Origin: Pseudoalteromonas flavipulchra NCIMB 2033 = ATCC BAA-314
GTDB lineage: Bacteria; Pseudomonadota; Gammaproteobacteria; Enterobacterales; Alteromonadaceae
DNA: 64,000 nucleotides
Reading direction: 5' to 3'
NCBI GenBank assembly: GCA_000814665.1
Contig: JWIH01000021.1
Coordinates: 310,001 to 374,000, forward strand
This document shows, in pieces, positions 29,080 through 38,076 of the stretch (position 1 is its first letter; each line of letters starts with the position of its first letter). Below the pieces are notes generated by a model, which saw only the letters and a list, made by a program, of their open reading frames with translations, did no database searches and was not told the DNA's origin. Position numbers and translations under genes: made by a program.

Positions 29080-30747
29080 ATGTCAGAAAATTTTGCGCAG
29101 TTATTTGAAGAAAGCCTACAGGGTTTTGAAGTTGAGCAAGGCTCAATCGTTAAAGGTACAGTAATCGCTATCGAGAACAACGTTGTTCTTGTTGATGCTG
29201 GCCTTAAGTCTGAAAGTGCAATCCCTGCAGAGCAATTCAAAAATGCTGCTGGTGAACTAGAAGTTGCTGTTGGCGACGAAGTTGATGTAGCACTTGACGC
29301 TATCGAAGACGGTTTCGGTGAGACTATCCTTTCTCGTGAGAAAGCGAAGCGTCACGAAGCTTGGATCCGTCTAGAGAAAGCATGTGAAGAGCACGAAACT
29401 GTTGTTGGTATGATCAACGGTAAAGTTAAAGGCGGTTTCACAGTTGAAGTTGATTCAATCCGTGCATTCCTACCTGGTTCACTTGTTGATGTACGTCCAG
29501 TTCGCGACACAGCTCACCTTGAAGGTAAAGAGCTAGAGTTCAAAGTTATCAAGCTAGACCAGAAGCGCAACAACGTTGTTGTTTCACGTCGTGCTGTTAT
29601 CGAATCTGAGAACTCACAAGAGCGTGAAGAGCTTCTTCAAAACCTTGTTGAAGGTCAAGAAGTTAAGGGTATCGTTAAGAACCTTACAGACTACGGTGCA
29701 TTCGTAGACTTAGGTGGTGTTGACGGTCTTCTACACATCACTGACATGGCTTGGAAGCGTGTTAAGCACCCTTCAGAGATCGTGAACGTAGGTGACGAAA
29801 TCAACGTTAAAGTACTTAAGTTCGACAAAGAGAAGACTCGTGTTTCTCTAGGTCTTAAGCAACTTGGCGAAGATCCATGGGCTGCTATCGCTGGTCGTTA
29901 CCCAGAAGGTGCTAAGCTTACTGGTCGTGTAACTAACCTAACTGACTACGGCTGTTTCGTTGAAATCGAAGAAGGCGTTGAAGGTCTAGTACACGTTTCA
30001 GAAATGGATTGGACTAACAAGAACATCCACCCTTCAAAAGTAGTTTCACTAGGTGATACTGTTGAAGTTATGGTTCTTGAAATCGACGAAGAGCGTCGTC
30101 GTATTTCTCTAGGTCTTAAGCAGTGTAAAGCTAACCCTTGGCAAGAATTTGCTCGTCTTAACAACAAAGGCGACCAAGTTTCTGGTAAGATCAAGTCTAT
30201 CACTGACTTCGGTATCTTCATCGGTCTTGACGGTGGTATCGACGGTCTTGTACACCTATCTGATATCTCTTGGAACACTCCAGGCGAAGAAGCTGTACGT
30301 GAATACAAGAAAGGTGACGAAATCACAGCTATCGTTCTACAGGTTGACCCAGAGCGTGAGCGTATCTCTCTAGGCGTTAAGCAAATCGACGCTGATCCAT
30401 TCACTAACTACCTAGACGCCAATAAAAAAGGTGCTATTGTTAAAGGTAAAGTGACTGAAGTTGATGCTAAAGGCGCAACTGTTGAGCTAATCGAAGGCGT
30501 TGAAGGTTACATCCGTGTAGCTGACATCGCGCAAGAGCGTGTTGAAGACGCGACTGCTGCTGTTTCTGAAGGCGACGAAATCGAAGCTAAATTTGTAGGT
30601 GTTGATCGTAAGAATCGTACTATCAGCCTATCAGTTAAAGCTATCTACGAAGCTGAAGAAAAAGAAGTACTAGAGAAGCTTAAGAAAGATGAGCCTGCGT
30701 TCGAAAACGCAATGGCTGCAGCTTTCAAAAATGCTCAAAAAGACTAA
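29080..30747 (+). CDS. rpsA: 30S ribosomal protein S1
   Basis: Binds mRNA on the small ribosomal subunit and assists initiation on weakly structured leaders. The 555 residues comprise six S1 (OB-fold) domains. The central ones carry the repeated pattern GxVxxxTDYGxFVxxxxGVxGLxHxSxM. Codon use is strongly biased, as expected for a highly expressed gene. The leader of about 97 bases from the cmk stop contains a short stem (CCATGC/GCATGG) and may be the site of S1 autoregulation, as in E. coli; this is inferred. Confidence 0.98.
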   Translation: MSENFAQLFEESLQGFEVEQGSIVKGTVIAIENNVVLVDAGLKSESAIPAEQFKNAAGELEVAVGDEVDVALDAIEDGFGETILSREKAKRHEAWIRLEKACEEHETVVGMINGKVKGGFTVEVDSIRAFLPGSLVDVRPVRDTAHLEGKELEFKVIKLDQKRNNVVVSRRAVIESENSQEREELLQNLVEGQEVKGIVKNLTDYGAFVDLGGVDGLLHITDMAWKRVKHPSEIVNVGDEINVKVLKFDKEKTRVSLGLKQLGEDPWAAIAGRYPEGAKLTGRVTNLTDYGCFVEIEEGVEGLVHVSEMDWTNKNIHPSKVVSLGDTVEVMVLEIDEERRRISLGLKQCKANPWQEFARLNNKGDQVSGKIKSITDFGIFIGLDGGIDGLVHLSDISWNTPGEEAVREYKKGDEITAIVLQVDPERERISLGVKQIDADPFTNYLDANKKGAIVKGKVTEVDAKGATVELIEGVEGYIRVADIAQERVEDATAAVSEGDEIEAKFVGVDRKNRTISLSVKAIYEAEEKEVLEKLKKDEPAFENAMAAAFKNAQKD

Positions 30748-30765
30748 TTAATCAGTCTTTAAACT

Positions 30766-30792
30766 AGGAAGGGCGCTTAGCCCTTCCTTTTA
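30766..30792 (+). terminator. Hairpin between rpsA and ihfB
   Basis: A perfect 9-bp stem AGGAAGGGC / GCCCTTCCT with a 5-nt loop is followed by a short T run (TTTTA). It may terminate most rpsA transcripts while letting some continue into ihfB. Confidence 0.75.
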
Positions 30793-30808
30793 CACTAAAG
30801 GAAACATT

Positions 30809-31099
30809 ATGACAAAGTCTGAATTGATAGAACAACTTGCACTGCAGCACGCTCACGTTCCTGTTAAAGATGTAGAGAATGCGGTAAAAGAAATCCTTGA
30901 ACAAATGGCTGGCTCATTATCAGACTCGGAACGTATAGAAATCCGTGGTTTTGGTAGTTTCTCGCTTCACTTCCGTTCTCCTCGCACTGGTCGTAATCCT
31001 AAGACGGGCGAAACAGTAGAATTGGATGGTAAATACGTACCACACTTTAAGCCAGGCAAAGAGCTGCGCGATAGAGTAAACGAAAGCTTAAATAATTAA
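30809..31099 (+). CDS. ihfB: Integration host factor subunit beta
   Basis: The beta chain of the DNA-bending heterodimer IHF. The 96 residues are full length, with the family start [11 protein letters not shown] and the DNA-binding arm [22 protein letters not shown], including the conserved RNP intercalating tip. A good ribosome-binding site (AAAGGAAA) precedes the ATG. Its location after rpsA is conserved across gammaproteobacteria. Confidence 0.97.
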   Translation: MTKSELIEQLALQHAHVPVKDVENAVKEILEQMAGSLSDSERIEIRGFGSFSLHFRSPRTGRNPKTGETVELDGKYVPHFKPGKELRDRVNESLNN

Positions 31100-31116
31100 G
31101 TCTAACGGAGCTAAAC

Positions 31117-31380
31117 TTGGTTGCAGTATTGAAAAAGGGATTAGCTGTTGTTGCCATACTGATTGCATTTTTAGTTGGAACACAAAATCCACAAGTTGTT
31201 AATGTCAATTTTGTAATTGCAAGTGCAGAGTTACCACTCGCAACCTTAATGAGTATTTGCTTAGCTCTTGGGATAATTATTGGTTTACTTGTAACAGCGT
31301 CGGTTTTATCTAAGCTTAAATGGCAAAATCATAGCCTAAAAAAAAGTAATAGTAAGCTTAGTCAAGCAGCCGAACGCTAG
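31117..31380 (+). CDS. lapA: Lipopolysaccharide assembly protein LapA
   Basis: A small inner-membrane protein that works with LapB in controlling LPS synthesis. The 87 residues have two membrane segments (about 7-22 and 41-64) separated by the LapA signature GTQNPQVVNVNFVIASAELPLATL, then a basic coiled tail in the cytoplasm. The start appears to be TTG at 31117, placed after an ACGGAG ribosome-binding site; no ATG is available before the first helix. The stop is two bases before lapB, so the two genes are coupled. Confidence 0.9.
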   Translation: MVAVLKKGLAVVAILIAFLVGTQNPQVVNVNFVIASAELPLATLMSICLALGIIIGLLVTASVLSKLKWQNHSLKKSNSKLSQAAER

Positions 31381-31382
31381 TT

Positions 31383-32519
31383 ATGATCGAGCTGCTGTTT
31401 TTATTACTACCTGTAGCCGCCGCTTACGGTTATGTTATGGGTAAAAATAGTGCTAAGAATCAAGCCCTAGAGCAAAGTAGACAAATTACTTCTGAATACA
31501 GTAAAGGCCTAAAATTCCTACTAGATAGGGAAGAAGATCAAGGTCTCGAACACCTCACCAAATTACTTGAAGTCTCAGCAGACTCCGTCGACCATTATTT
31601 AACACTCGCATCGCTTTTTAGAAAGCGGGGAGAGTTAGATAGAGCGATAAAAATTCATGAGCTCCTACTTAAACAACCTAATCTAGATGAAGAAGTGGTG
31701 AAGTCCTGTCGCCTAGAGCTTGCTCAAGATTACGTCTTAGCTGGCCTACTGGATAGTGCTGAAGAACACTTGGTCATTCTTGTAAAGCTTGGGTTTAAAG
31801 ATGCACTCGACCCAATTTTAAACCTTTACTCTCAAACTAGAGATTGGCGAAAAGGCGTTCATATGTATGAAGCGCATTCTGAGCTTTTCAAAAAGTCGTC
31901 TCATTGCGCCACTATTGCAAACTTCTATTGTGAAGCTGCAAATCAAGAAAAGAATCCAAGCCTATTTGAAAAAGCGACAGCGCTCGCGCATGAAACAGTA
32001 AGACCTTTGTACGAAATGGGCAAAGATGCATACAAACAGGATGATTACGTGAAGTGTATATATTATTGGCGAAAGCTCGTGTGCCAATTTGTATTTATGG
32101 CACCACTAGTAATAGAAGACCTAGAATCCTGTTATGTTAAATTAAATATTCACGGTCAATTCTTTGAGTTAGTCTCAGAATTATTAGAAAAAGGAGGCGT
32201 GCTGATCAGAATTAAGTTTTGCCAAGGGTTGGTCCAAAAAGGTCATATTTCTGAGGCAATAGAGTTTCTAACTGATAGTTTAAAGCGTGAACCATCAATT
32301 AGGGGCTTTAGTTATTTGCTGCAACTCATTAGCGGCAAAGATGCTAAAATAGATCACGTACTACAAGAAATAGATAAATTGGTGAAGTCTTATATTGCAA
32401 CTAAGCCAAACTATCAATGTGGTCATTGTGGGTTTACAAGTCATACGATGTATTGGTTATGTCCCTCCTGCAAACATTGGGAGTCACTTGCTCCAAGCCG
32501 TGGGTTAGACGGTTTTTAA
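31383..32519 (+). CDS. lapB: Lipopolysaccharide assembly protein LapB (YciM)
   Basis: An adaptor that directs FtsH to degrade LpxC and so limits LPS synthesis. The 378 residues start with a membrane anchor ([20 protein letters not shown]). Tetratricopeptide repeats facing the cytoplasm follow, and the protein ends in a rubredoxin-like metal site CGHC...CPSC with the second pair 10 residues after the first. The lapA-lapB-pyrF order is the same as in E. coli. Confidence 0.96.
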   Translation: MIELLFLLLPVAAAYGYVMGKNSAKNQALEQSRQITSEYSKGLKFLLDREEDQGLEHLTKLLEVSADSVDHYLTLASLFRKRGELDRAIKIHELLLKQPNLDEEVVKSCRLELAQDYVLAGLLDSAEEHLVILVKLGFKDALDPILNLYSQTRDWRKGVHMYEAHSELFKKSSHCATIANFYCEAANQEKNPSLFEKATALAHETVRPLYEMGKDAYKQDDYVKCIYYWRKLVCQFVFMAPLVIEDLESCYVKLNIHGQFFELVSELLEKGGVLIRIKFCQGLVQKGHISEAIEFLTDSLKREPSIRGFSYLLQLISGKDAKIDHVLQEIDKLVKSYIATKPNYQCGHCGFTSHTMYWLCPSCKHWESLAPSRGLDGF

Positions 32520-32547
32520 GTTTTTAATTTGGCCAAATAGGGTAACT

Positions 32548-33258
32548 ATGTCGACACAAGATTTAAAAAAGGTTTTGATTGCGCTTGATTATGATAATGA
32601 AGAAGCAGCATTATCATTTGTTTCTCAGCTTTCACCTGACGAATGCCGATTGAAAGTAGGTAAAGAGATGTTTACCTATTTTGGCCCTCAGTTTGTAAAA
32701 AAACTGGTAGATATGAATTTTGATGTATTCTTAGACCTGAAATTTCATGATATTCCAAATACAGTCGCAAAAGCAGTAACTGCTGCAGCTGAGCTTGGTG
32801 TGTGGATGGTAAATGTTCACGCTAGCGGCGGTCACGAGATGATGTCAAAAGCAAAAGAAGCGTTGATAGCTTACGGCGATAAAGCGCCGTTACTTATTGC
32901 AGTGACCGTACTAACGAGTATGGATCAAGGACAATTATTAAAGCTTGGAATTGAAAAAACGCCTCAAGAGCAAGTGCTATATCTAGCAAAATTAGCGAAA
33001 GAGTCAGGCCTAGACGGCGTAGTTTGTTCTGCACAAGAAGCCGAACTTTTAAAAGCTCAACTCGGTGAAGAGTTTAAGCTTGTAACACCGGGTATCCGAC
33101 CAGCAGGAGCTGATGCTGGCGATCAAAAACGTATTATGACGCCTGAAAAAGCAGTGAAAGCGGGAAGTGATTATCTAGTGATAGGGCGTCCGATCACTAA
33201 AGCTGAAGATCCTGCAGCTACGTTGAAGGCGATTAACACTAGCATAGCCGAAATTTAA
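32548..33258 (+). CDS. pyrF: Orotidine 5'-phosphate decarboxylase
   Basis: Converts OMP to UMP, the last step of de novo pyrimidine synthesis. The 236 residues are full length. The catalytic Lys-Asp network is visible in [12 protein letters not shown] (K65, D68), and the phosphate-binding loop in [18 protein letters not shown] and YLVIGRPIT. It is the last gene of the lapA-lapB-pyrF unit and ends at a strong terminator that marks the boundary with the accessory region. Confidence 0.97.
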   Translation: MSTQDLKKVLIALDYDNEEAALSFVSQLSPDECRLKVGKEMFTYFGPQFVKKLVDMNFDVFLDLKFHDIPNTVAKAVTAAAELGVWMVNVHASGGHEMMSKAKEALIAYGDKAPLLIAVTVLTSMDQGQLLKLGIEKTPQEQVLYLAKLAKESGLDGVVCSAQEAELLKAQLGEEFKLVTPGIRPAGADAGDQKRIMTPEKAVKAGSDYLVIGRPITKAEDPAATLKAINTSIAEI

Positions 33259-33263
33259 ATTGC

Positions 33264-33292
33264 AAAGCCAACGTAATATTCACGTTGGCTTT
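33264..33292. terminator. Bidirectional terminator between pyrF and the repeat-protein gene
   Basis: An 11-bp perfect stem AAAGCCAACGT / ACGTTGGCTTT with a 7-nt loop lies between convergent genes. The plus side continues into ATTTTACT, and the stop codon of the minus-strand gene starts just beyond. Confidence 0.85.
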
Positions 33293-33295
33293 ATT

Positions 33296-34120
33296 TTACT
33301 GTCCAAGTCGTGTGTCGCAACTATAGGCGAAGTAAAACTCCTCTGGAAGATATTGAGCATAGACCTTAGTCTTGTTGTGCTTATTGATATACCACTCACC
33401 CATGAACGTGTAATTTGGATCATCGCTAGTAATGAAATTAAACTTCTCTAGCTTTGTTTTATCAGTCGCTCCAATTTTTAGCGTCAGCGAGTTGTCGTTA
33501 AGTTTGTAGTTTCCCCTAGCCAGAAAGTCATATCCTCTATTACTTTCAGTTTGCTCAGTTGCTCTAGCTATCACTAAGTTCTTGTTTGACCTTATACAAA
33601 TTTCATAAAGAAGGGATTTATAACCATATTGTTCATACACAATGGATAAAATACCTTTTGTTAACTCACTAGTAGAATACGGGAATGCTGTACTAGACGA
33701 ATCGCTAGTACCCAAAGAATCGCTAGTACCAAATGAATCACTAGTACCAAATGAGTCACTAGTACCAAATGAGTCACTAGTACCAAATGAGTCACTAGTA
33801 CCAAATGAGTCACTAGTACCAAATGAGTCACTAGTACCAAATGAGTCACTAGTACCAAATGAGTCACTAGTACCAAATGAGTCACTAGTACCAAATGAGT
33901 CACTAGTACCAAATGAGTCACTAGTACCAAATGAGTCACTAGTACCAAAAGAATCGCTAGTATCAAGCGATTCATTCGCGGTATTATTGGTTTGGGTTAC
34001 ACTTCCGTATAACTCCTGATTAATTCCATCACTAATTATTTCAGCAGCAGATGCAATTGATTGTACAGTACTTGCTAAAACCACTGTAGTAGGTAAAACA
34101 GCAAATAAATTAAATTTCAC
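33296..34120 (-). CDS. Secreted Ser/Thr/Asp hexapeptide-repeat protein
   Basis: An unrecognised exported protein of 274 residues. A Sec signal peptide (MKFNLFAVLPTTVVLAS, cleavage near ASA-AE at residue 26) is followed by a repeat region (about residues 50-140) made of the hexapeptide TSDSFG in about 15 tandem copies. The C-terminal domain of about 125 residues is mixed, possibly beta-rich, with two cysteines, and matches no family I know. It begins with GTG at 34120, overlapping the stop of the upstream glycosyltransferase gene (GTGA), so translation should be coupled. Ser and Thr in every unit would be natural O-glycosylation acceptors. The function is unknown. Confidence 0.75.
   Translation of the reverse strand: MKFNLFAVLPTTVVLASTVQSIASAAEIISDGINQELYGSVTQTNNTANESLDTSDSFGTSDSFGTSDSFGTSDSFGTSDSFGTSDSFGTSDSFGTSDSFGTSDSFGTSDSFGTSDSFGTSDSFGTSDSFGTSDSLGTSDSSSTAFPYSTSELTKGILSIVYEQYGYKSLLYEICIRSNKNLVIARATEQTESNRGYDFLARGNYKLNDNSLTLKIGATDKTKLEKFNFITSDDPNYTFMGEWYINKHNKTKVYAQYLPEEFYFAYSCDTRLGQ
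33705..33974. repeat. Tandem array of 18-bp units (15 copies, 11 identical)
   Basis: The unit CTAGTACCAAATGAGTCA recurs every 18 bp from 33705. Copies 3 to 13 (33741-33938) are identical; the first two and last two are degenerate. The array encodes TSDSFG on the minus strand. Because the unit is a multiple of three, changes in copy number leave the reading frame intact. Confidence 0.97.
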
Positions 34121-35919
34121 GATCTATCCTTACAATAACTTAAAATTTCTGTTTTTATCTTTGTTACTATTGCACATAGTATAGGTTTTATATTTAAGAA
34201 ATAATCCTCCTTTTTATCCTTAGGTATATGGTTTGTATGGTTGAATACTCCAAAAATGATATACTTAAAGCTACCCGATAAGACGAGCATAACCTCTCTT
34301 TCATTTGAATTTGATTCTAAACCATTGATGAAATTAGAAAGCGTCGATTTTAATTCATTTAATGTTCTGGTTTTTTCTAAATCTTTGATGTGCGAATTTA
34401 ATATTTCACAACATCTATATAAATTGTTTTTAAATGTAAAGTTTATATGGTTGAGGTTGTTTATTTTTTTCAAACTTTTTTCAAATAGTGAAAAGGAAAA
34501 AGGAATTGAGTTTTGTTTCAACTCCTTTGTTGGTATTGCACCATTTATCAATGCGCCATTACTTATATTCTCAACACTCAGATCAGGATTAATCTGGATT
34601 AACGATTCAACCGCTTTTCTTGATTCGTTGAATATTCGAGTTGTTAACACTCTTTCAGTCTGATTACCTAGCACATAGTGCTGACCAGTAAAGCGACATC
34701 GACTCAAAGCATCTCTTTCGTTATAGTATTGAGAGTGCTTACAATGATGCATTTCCTCATCAACAAAACCATAATCACATCCAGATAATACAAACTTTTT
34801 TACGCCCAGACTTACAAGTGCAGATATCGCTGTATTTGTAACAGTTGGGTTGCTGTAGTAAAGCGGAGTGATTGCATGCTCTTTTTTAATAATTTCTGTT
34901 GTAATGTCATTTGCTTTAAAAAAAACTAATCTATTCTCGAATGCTAGCAGAGTTTTATGGTAGACGGTGTTTAATGTTATCAATAGTGTATTTTTCAATA
35001 AAGGACTTTTTAGGTAATCTTCTTTAATATAATAACCATCCTTACTTCTCTCCATTTCTACATGTATATGTGGAACAATGTTTTTTCTAAGTAGACTCGG
35101 TAATGATGTCCCACATGATACAACAATACCATTAAATTTATTTATATCATCAATTATAAGATCTAGCGAAGGACCATTTCCTACAATCAAAGCTTTATGG
35201 CTTTCTAGAAAAGAAAAATCTGATGTTTTAAAATTTTTTAGACTTTTTATGTTTTGAGAGGAATGTTTTAAACTCATCATCTCATCTTCCATAAAGCCCC
35301 ATAGACTTACGAAGGAGTTTCTCCATTCCTTAAATGATTCATATATTTTGTCAAATAACTGACAGTTATAGTGTCTAAATAAACTAATATCACTAAATAT
35401 TCCACAACTTCGATTAGACGAGTAGGATGCTAAACTATCTAAAAAGTCACTATAGCTCTTACAGTTAATGAGCTTTAGATTACCACCGCGTGCTTTACAC
35501 TCATTTTCTATCGTTTCAAGATCGATGTTAAACCGGCCTAGGGCTTCAAGCTTTTGATCCTGCTCAATAATTATCACATCTATATAATTTAGCTTGTTAA
35601 GTAATGCGGGAACGTGATAGCCAGCACCTAAGCCAAGAATGATGAGTGTACTGGATGTAGGTGTCGCGTTTGGCTTAAATCCCAATGCTAATGCAATGTC
35701 ATGTGATTCATTTATAAATTGTTGATGGCAATACTGTGTTTCAGCTATGGATAAATTTAGAGAAAGGTGAGTTGGTCTATTAAAGAAAAGTTCCACTTGC
35801 TTAATGCACTGAACTTTAGGGTCAATGCCATAGAATTCTAATTCGATAGACTTAGCATGTAATTTATCTCGAATCTGAGGGAAGTGTGATTCGTTCTGTG
35901 AAATTTGAATACTTGCTTT
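34117..35919 (-). CDS. MptE-like/DUF115 glycosyltransferase, Maf (motility-associated factor) type
   Basis: A cytoplasmic protein of about 600 residues. Its central DUF115/MptE-like domain contains HKALIVGNGPSLD, VVSCGTSLPSLL and LSGCDYGFVDEEMHHC, the pattern of Maf proteins that transfer nonulosonic acids to flagellin Ser/Thr. An N-terminal Rossmann-like part has LIILGLGAGYHVPALL. The start MKASIQISQNESHF (35919) is preferred; ATG at 35988 with an AGG site upstream is possible. No flagellin or sugar-synthesis genes are nearby. Its stop overlaps the GTG start of the Ser/Thr repeat protein, which makes that protein a candidate acceptor. Base composition is more AT-rich than the flanking housekeeping genes. 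Confidence 0.75.
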   Translation of the reverse strand, partial: KASIQISQNESHFPQIRDKLHAKSIELEFYGIDPKVQCIKQVELFFNRPTHLSLNLSIAETQYCHQQFINESHDIALALGFKPNATPTSSTLIILGLGAGYHVPALLNKLNYIDVIIIEQDQKLEALGRFNIDLETIENECKARGGNLKLINCKSYSDFLDSLASYSSNRSCGIFSDISLFRHYNCQLFDKIYESFKEWRNSFVSLWGFMEDEMMSLKHSSQNIKSLKNFKTSDFSFLESHKALIVGNGPSLDLIIDDINKFNGIVVSCGTSLPSLLRKNIVPHIHVEMERSKDGYYIKEDYLKSPLLKNTLLITLNTVYHKTLLAFENRLVFFKANDITTEIIKKEHAITPLYYSNPTVTNTAISALVSLGVKKFVLSGCDYGFVDEEMHHCKHSQYYNERDALSRCRFTGQHYVLGNQTERVLTTRIFNESRKAVESLIQINPDLSVENISNGALINGAIPTKELKQNSIPFSFSLFEKSLKKINNLNHINFTFKNNLYRCCEILNSHIKDLEKTRTLNELKSTLSNFINGLESNSNEREVMLVLSGSFKYIIFGVFNHTNHIPKDKKEDYFLNIKPILCAIVTKIKTEILSYCKDRS

Positions 35920-36161
35920 CATATATTGTTCTAGTCCTTGATATCTAATTACTCGATAAGCATTAGAATTGAGTACCCATATTAGCATCAAACCTGAAAA
36001 TTTTCTTTCAATTTAATAGAGAAGGCACCTTGCGAGGAGCAACCATAGATGATGGATTGAAGTCTACTCTAAAAGTAATGTGTAGGGTAACCTTGTATTT
36101 TATTCGCTATTTAGTGATAAGTTAGTTGGGTATTAAGCAATATTTGATGGAAGCTTGATTA

Positions 36162-36180
36162 GCCATACCGTTAGTATGGC
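36162..36180 (-). terminator. Hairpin downstream of the YezG-like gene
   Basis: GCCATAC / GTATGGC forms a perfect 7-bp stem with a 5-nt loop, 26 bp beyond the stop of the YezG-like gene. There is no clear T tract. The surrounding 35920-36205 gap holds no other recognised feature. Confidence 0.4.
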
Positions 36181-36205
36181 CTATCGATAACAGGATAGTT
36201 GTCTC

Positions 36206-36526
36206 TTATTCTTCGTTATCAGCAGTTTCAAAATTTAAACTAAACTGACCACTGCGCTGTACTGAGAAAATGGCCTTTTGCCAGTTCTCTTCTTGATTTG
36301 ATGTCGCATTTTCGAACAAGCTTAAAAAAAGAACGGAAATTTCATCACTTACTGGTATAACGTGTGCTTGTTTTGGTGTGCTAGTGTCATAGTAAAAAGC
36401 GGAACACCTAGGCATATTGTCGTCATGGTAGTCCAATACGAGCCGCGCTTCACTCCACGGCTCTTTAATTTGTTGGTATAGATACTGGCCCAATTGTTGT
36501 GGGACTTGTCGGTTTTCTTCTCGCAT
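36206..36526 (-). CDS. YezG-like (DUF600) immunity protein candidate
   Basis: A small acidic cytoplasmic protein of 106 residues. The layout resembles YezG/DUF600 immunity proteins: an N-terminal helix with LYQQIKEPWSEARLVLDY, a strand pair around CSAFYYDTSTPKQ, a central helix LFLSLFENA, and the ending NWQKAIFSVQRSGQFSLNFE, which mirrors the family C-terminus (W, then GkFn with aromatic residues). In polymorphic toxin systems such proteins neutralise the toxin of a neighbouring effector. No toxin gene is adjacent. Upstream on the same strand lie a small membrane protein and a VgrG fragment. Confidence 0.5.
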   Translation of the reverse strand: MREENRQVPQQLGQYLYQQIKEPWSEARLVLDYHDDNMPRCSAFYYDTSTPKQAHVIPVSDEISVLFLSLFENATSNQEENWQKAIFSVQRSGQFSLNFETADNEE

Positions 36527-36568
36527 TCCAACTCCTTGTTATGTTCAGCGATAAATGTTGCTCTGATT

Positions 36569-36856
36569 TTACTGGCGACTTTTGGCTTTAGTATGTGCTA
36601 TAAATTTGTAGATCCCAAAACCGACCAGTATAAATATGATCGACTGACCCGCGGCTTTACTTATGATAACCGCATCGGAAAATAGCCCTGAAAGTATAGA
36701 CATACAGATAAAAAACGAAAGCACTGATGTTAGTAACACAATGGCTTTTATCCAAGGTTGAACTAGCTTATGTCTCTGTTTGCTAATCAATACGGCAACG
36801 ATAAAACTGATCAAAGAAACCAAAAAACCAATAAAATACTGTTCCGTTGTGATCAT
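36569..36856 (-). CDS. Small hypothetical membrane protein
   Basis: A protein of 95 residues with three hydrophobic segments (about 6-25, 36-55 and 62-86) and a basic C-terminal tail (HTKAKSRQ). No family is recognised. It starts with ATG after an AGGAA site and lies 42 bp upstream of the YezG-like gene on the same strand, so the two may be co-transcribed. A bystander immunity or accessory role in a T6SS island would be speculation. Confidence 0.55.
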   Translation of the reverse strand: MITTEQYFIGFLVSLISFIVAVLISKQRHKLVQPWIKAIVLLTSVLSFFICMSILSGLFSDAVIISKAAGQSIIFILVGFGIYKFIAHTKAKSRQ

Positions 36857-36996
36857 GGTATTTCCTTATTAATAGGTGAGTAAATTATTTTATTCATTTT
36901 CTGTCGCTTTAAAGAAACATTTCATAAAGTGTCCGGCTCAATTACCCTCCGGAATCACTATTGACTCAATAAAATCATGGCATTCAAACTAATAAA

Positions 36997-37533
36997 TTAA
37001 CCCGTACTTTGCCAAGAGTCGGGTAAACAAAAGTGCCGTCGTTCCTGGTGCTTGCTTCCTGGCGCTTGTAAGCACCGCGGTCGTGTGGGTAAATCTTTAG
37101 TACCTCGCCATTTTATACGGTCTTGTGAATAGCTAACTTTTAAAATAAGGGAGCTGATCAAAGATTGTACATTGGTTTTTACAAAAACTTGGCTTTTCTC
37201 TGTTTGTTTACGTAGTTCAGTCCTTGGCTTTGAGGTGAATTGATAAGAATAAGTGTGCTCAGAGGTCATCCTCGTACGAATTTCAAAAAGGGGATCCTTG
37301 AAAAAAGTGCTTATTTGAACTGGGTTGATTGTTTCAAAAGTCACATTATTCCCAGCCAAAAGTTTGTAAGAAAAATAGGAGCCTGATCCTAAAGTGCTAT
37401 GGTAAACAAAAGCTTCATTTATACAAGTGCTTAGTTCAAAACTAACGACCTTAGTACTTTGGCTTATGCCGTAAATGGTCATCCTTGTGTGCATGATATT
37501 TAACCTTAGTTGATTTAAAAACTCACACAACAA
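36997..37533 (-). pseudogene. Degraded VgrG N-terminal fragment
   Basis: The 178-codon frame aligns by eye with the start of VgrG proteins: MTIYGISQSTKVVSFELST compares with the GLSGSLFKVLSFES of the intact vgrG at 56927. It is followed by the LLAGNNVTFE strand, a YSYQFTSKPRTELRKQ segment and SQVFVKTNVQSLISSLIL, equivalent to the VFTDMSADAIVKSVL helix. After about residue 145 the sequence becomes an unrelated basic tail and stops, far short of the roughly 650 residues of a VgrG. It is best read as a truncated remnant of an orphan vgrG. A short gp27-fold protein still in use is less likely. Confidence 0.5.
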
Positions 37534-38076
37534 TCCATAAAGCTTGGTTAATGTAGTGTAAACATGATTTTTTGATGTAATTATCTGTTATTAAATAAAT
37601 TCATATAATAATAGAGGTTATTACATGGATTGAGTCGAATTCAAGTGTGTTTTTTATAGCTTGATAATATTAATTTGATATTAAGGTTGATCTAGAAAAT
37701 TCGTTTGTGTATCGTATGCGCCGTTCGAGAATGTACATCAAAAGTCCAGATGTTTAGTGTGGTTTTTGTTTTCAGGGAAGTGTCTATCTCAACAAGTTGT
37801 AAGAAAGCTTAATGCAAACTGAATTGCTCACTAAGCTTCATGACTTCCTCTCTGAATGCCCAATAAAAAGTAAAACCTACAAAAAAACAATGGCTTAAAT
37901 ATTTTTTAAGAAGATTTTTGAATGTTAACTTAGTATTCAGTTACAAACTGCATACTTGTGTTCTGTAATTTCTTGTTAAATAGTTAAATCAAATGTATTT
38001 TTACTATTGTACTGGAAATTAAAAAGATTAATTGTTTCCAATAATCTAATTTGGATGTCTTATAATTGAGGCGGAT
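37534..38076. other. AT-rich intergenic region upstream of the T6SS cluster
   Basis: These 543 bases between the divergent VgrG remnant and tssJ are strongly AT-rich and contain no convincing gene. The interrupted inverted repeat GGAAA (38014-38018) / TTTCC (38035-38039) lies about 40 bp before tssJ. I looked for a sigma-54 -24/-12 element and found none. The promoter of the T6SS operon should lie here, but I cannot place it. Confidence 0.5.

Noticed and set aside
29946..30404. Minus-strand 152-codon frame in rpsA
   Set aside because: It is a shadow of highly biased codons in rpsA; the plus strand encodes clear S1 domains.
33260..33451. Plus-strand frame of 63 codons after pyrF
   Set aside because: It runs through the terminator and antisense to the repeat-protein gene, with no ribosome-binding site.
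33705..33974. Possible CRISPR array
   Set aside because: The 18-bp units are directly abutting with no spacers, and no cas genes are present. It is a coding tandem repeat.
33642..34019. Plus-strand frame with LVPNES repeats across the tandem array
   Set aside because: It is the antisense reading of the 18-bp array, which is open in several frames because the unit has no stops. The minus-strand frame has a signal peptide, a coupled start and a C-terminal domain.
37534..38076. Sigma-54 promoter for the T6SS operon
   Set aside because: No TGGCAC-N5-TTGC type element was found on the plus strand in this AT-rich spacer.
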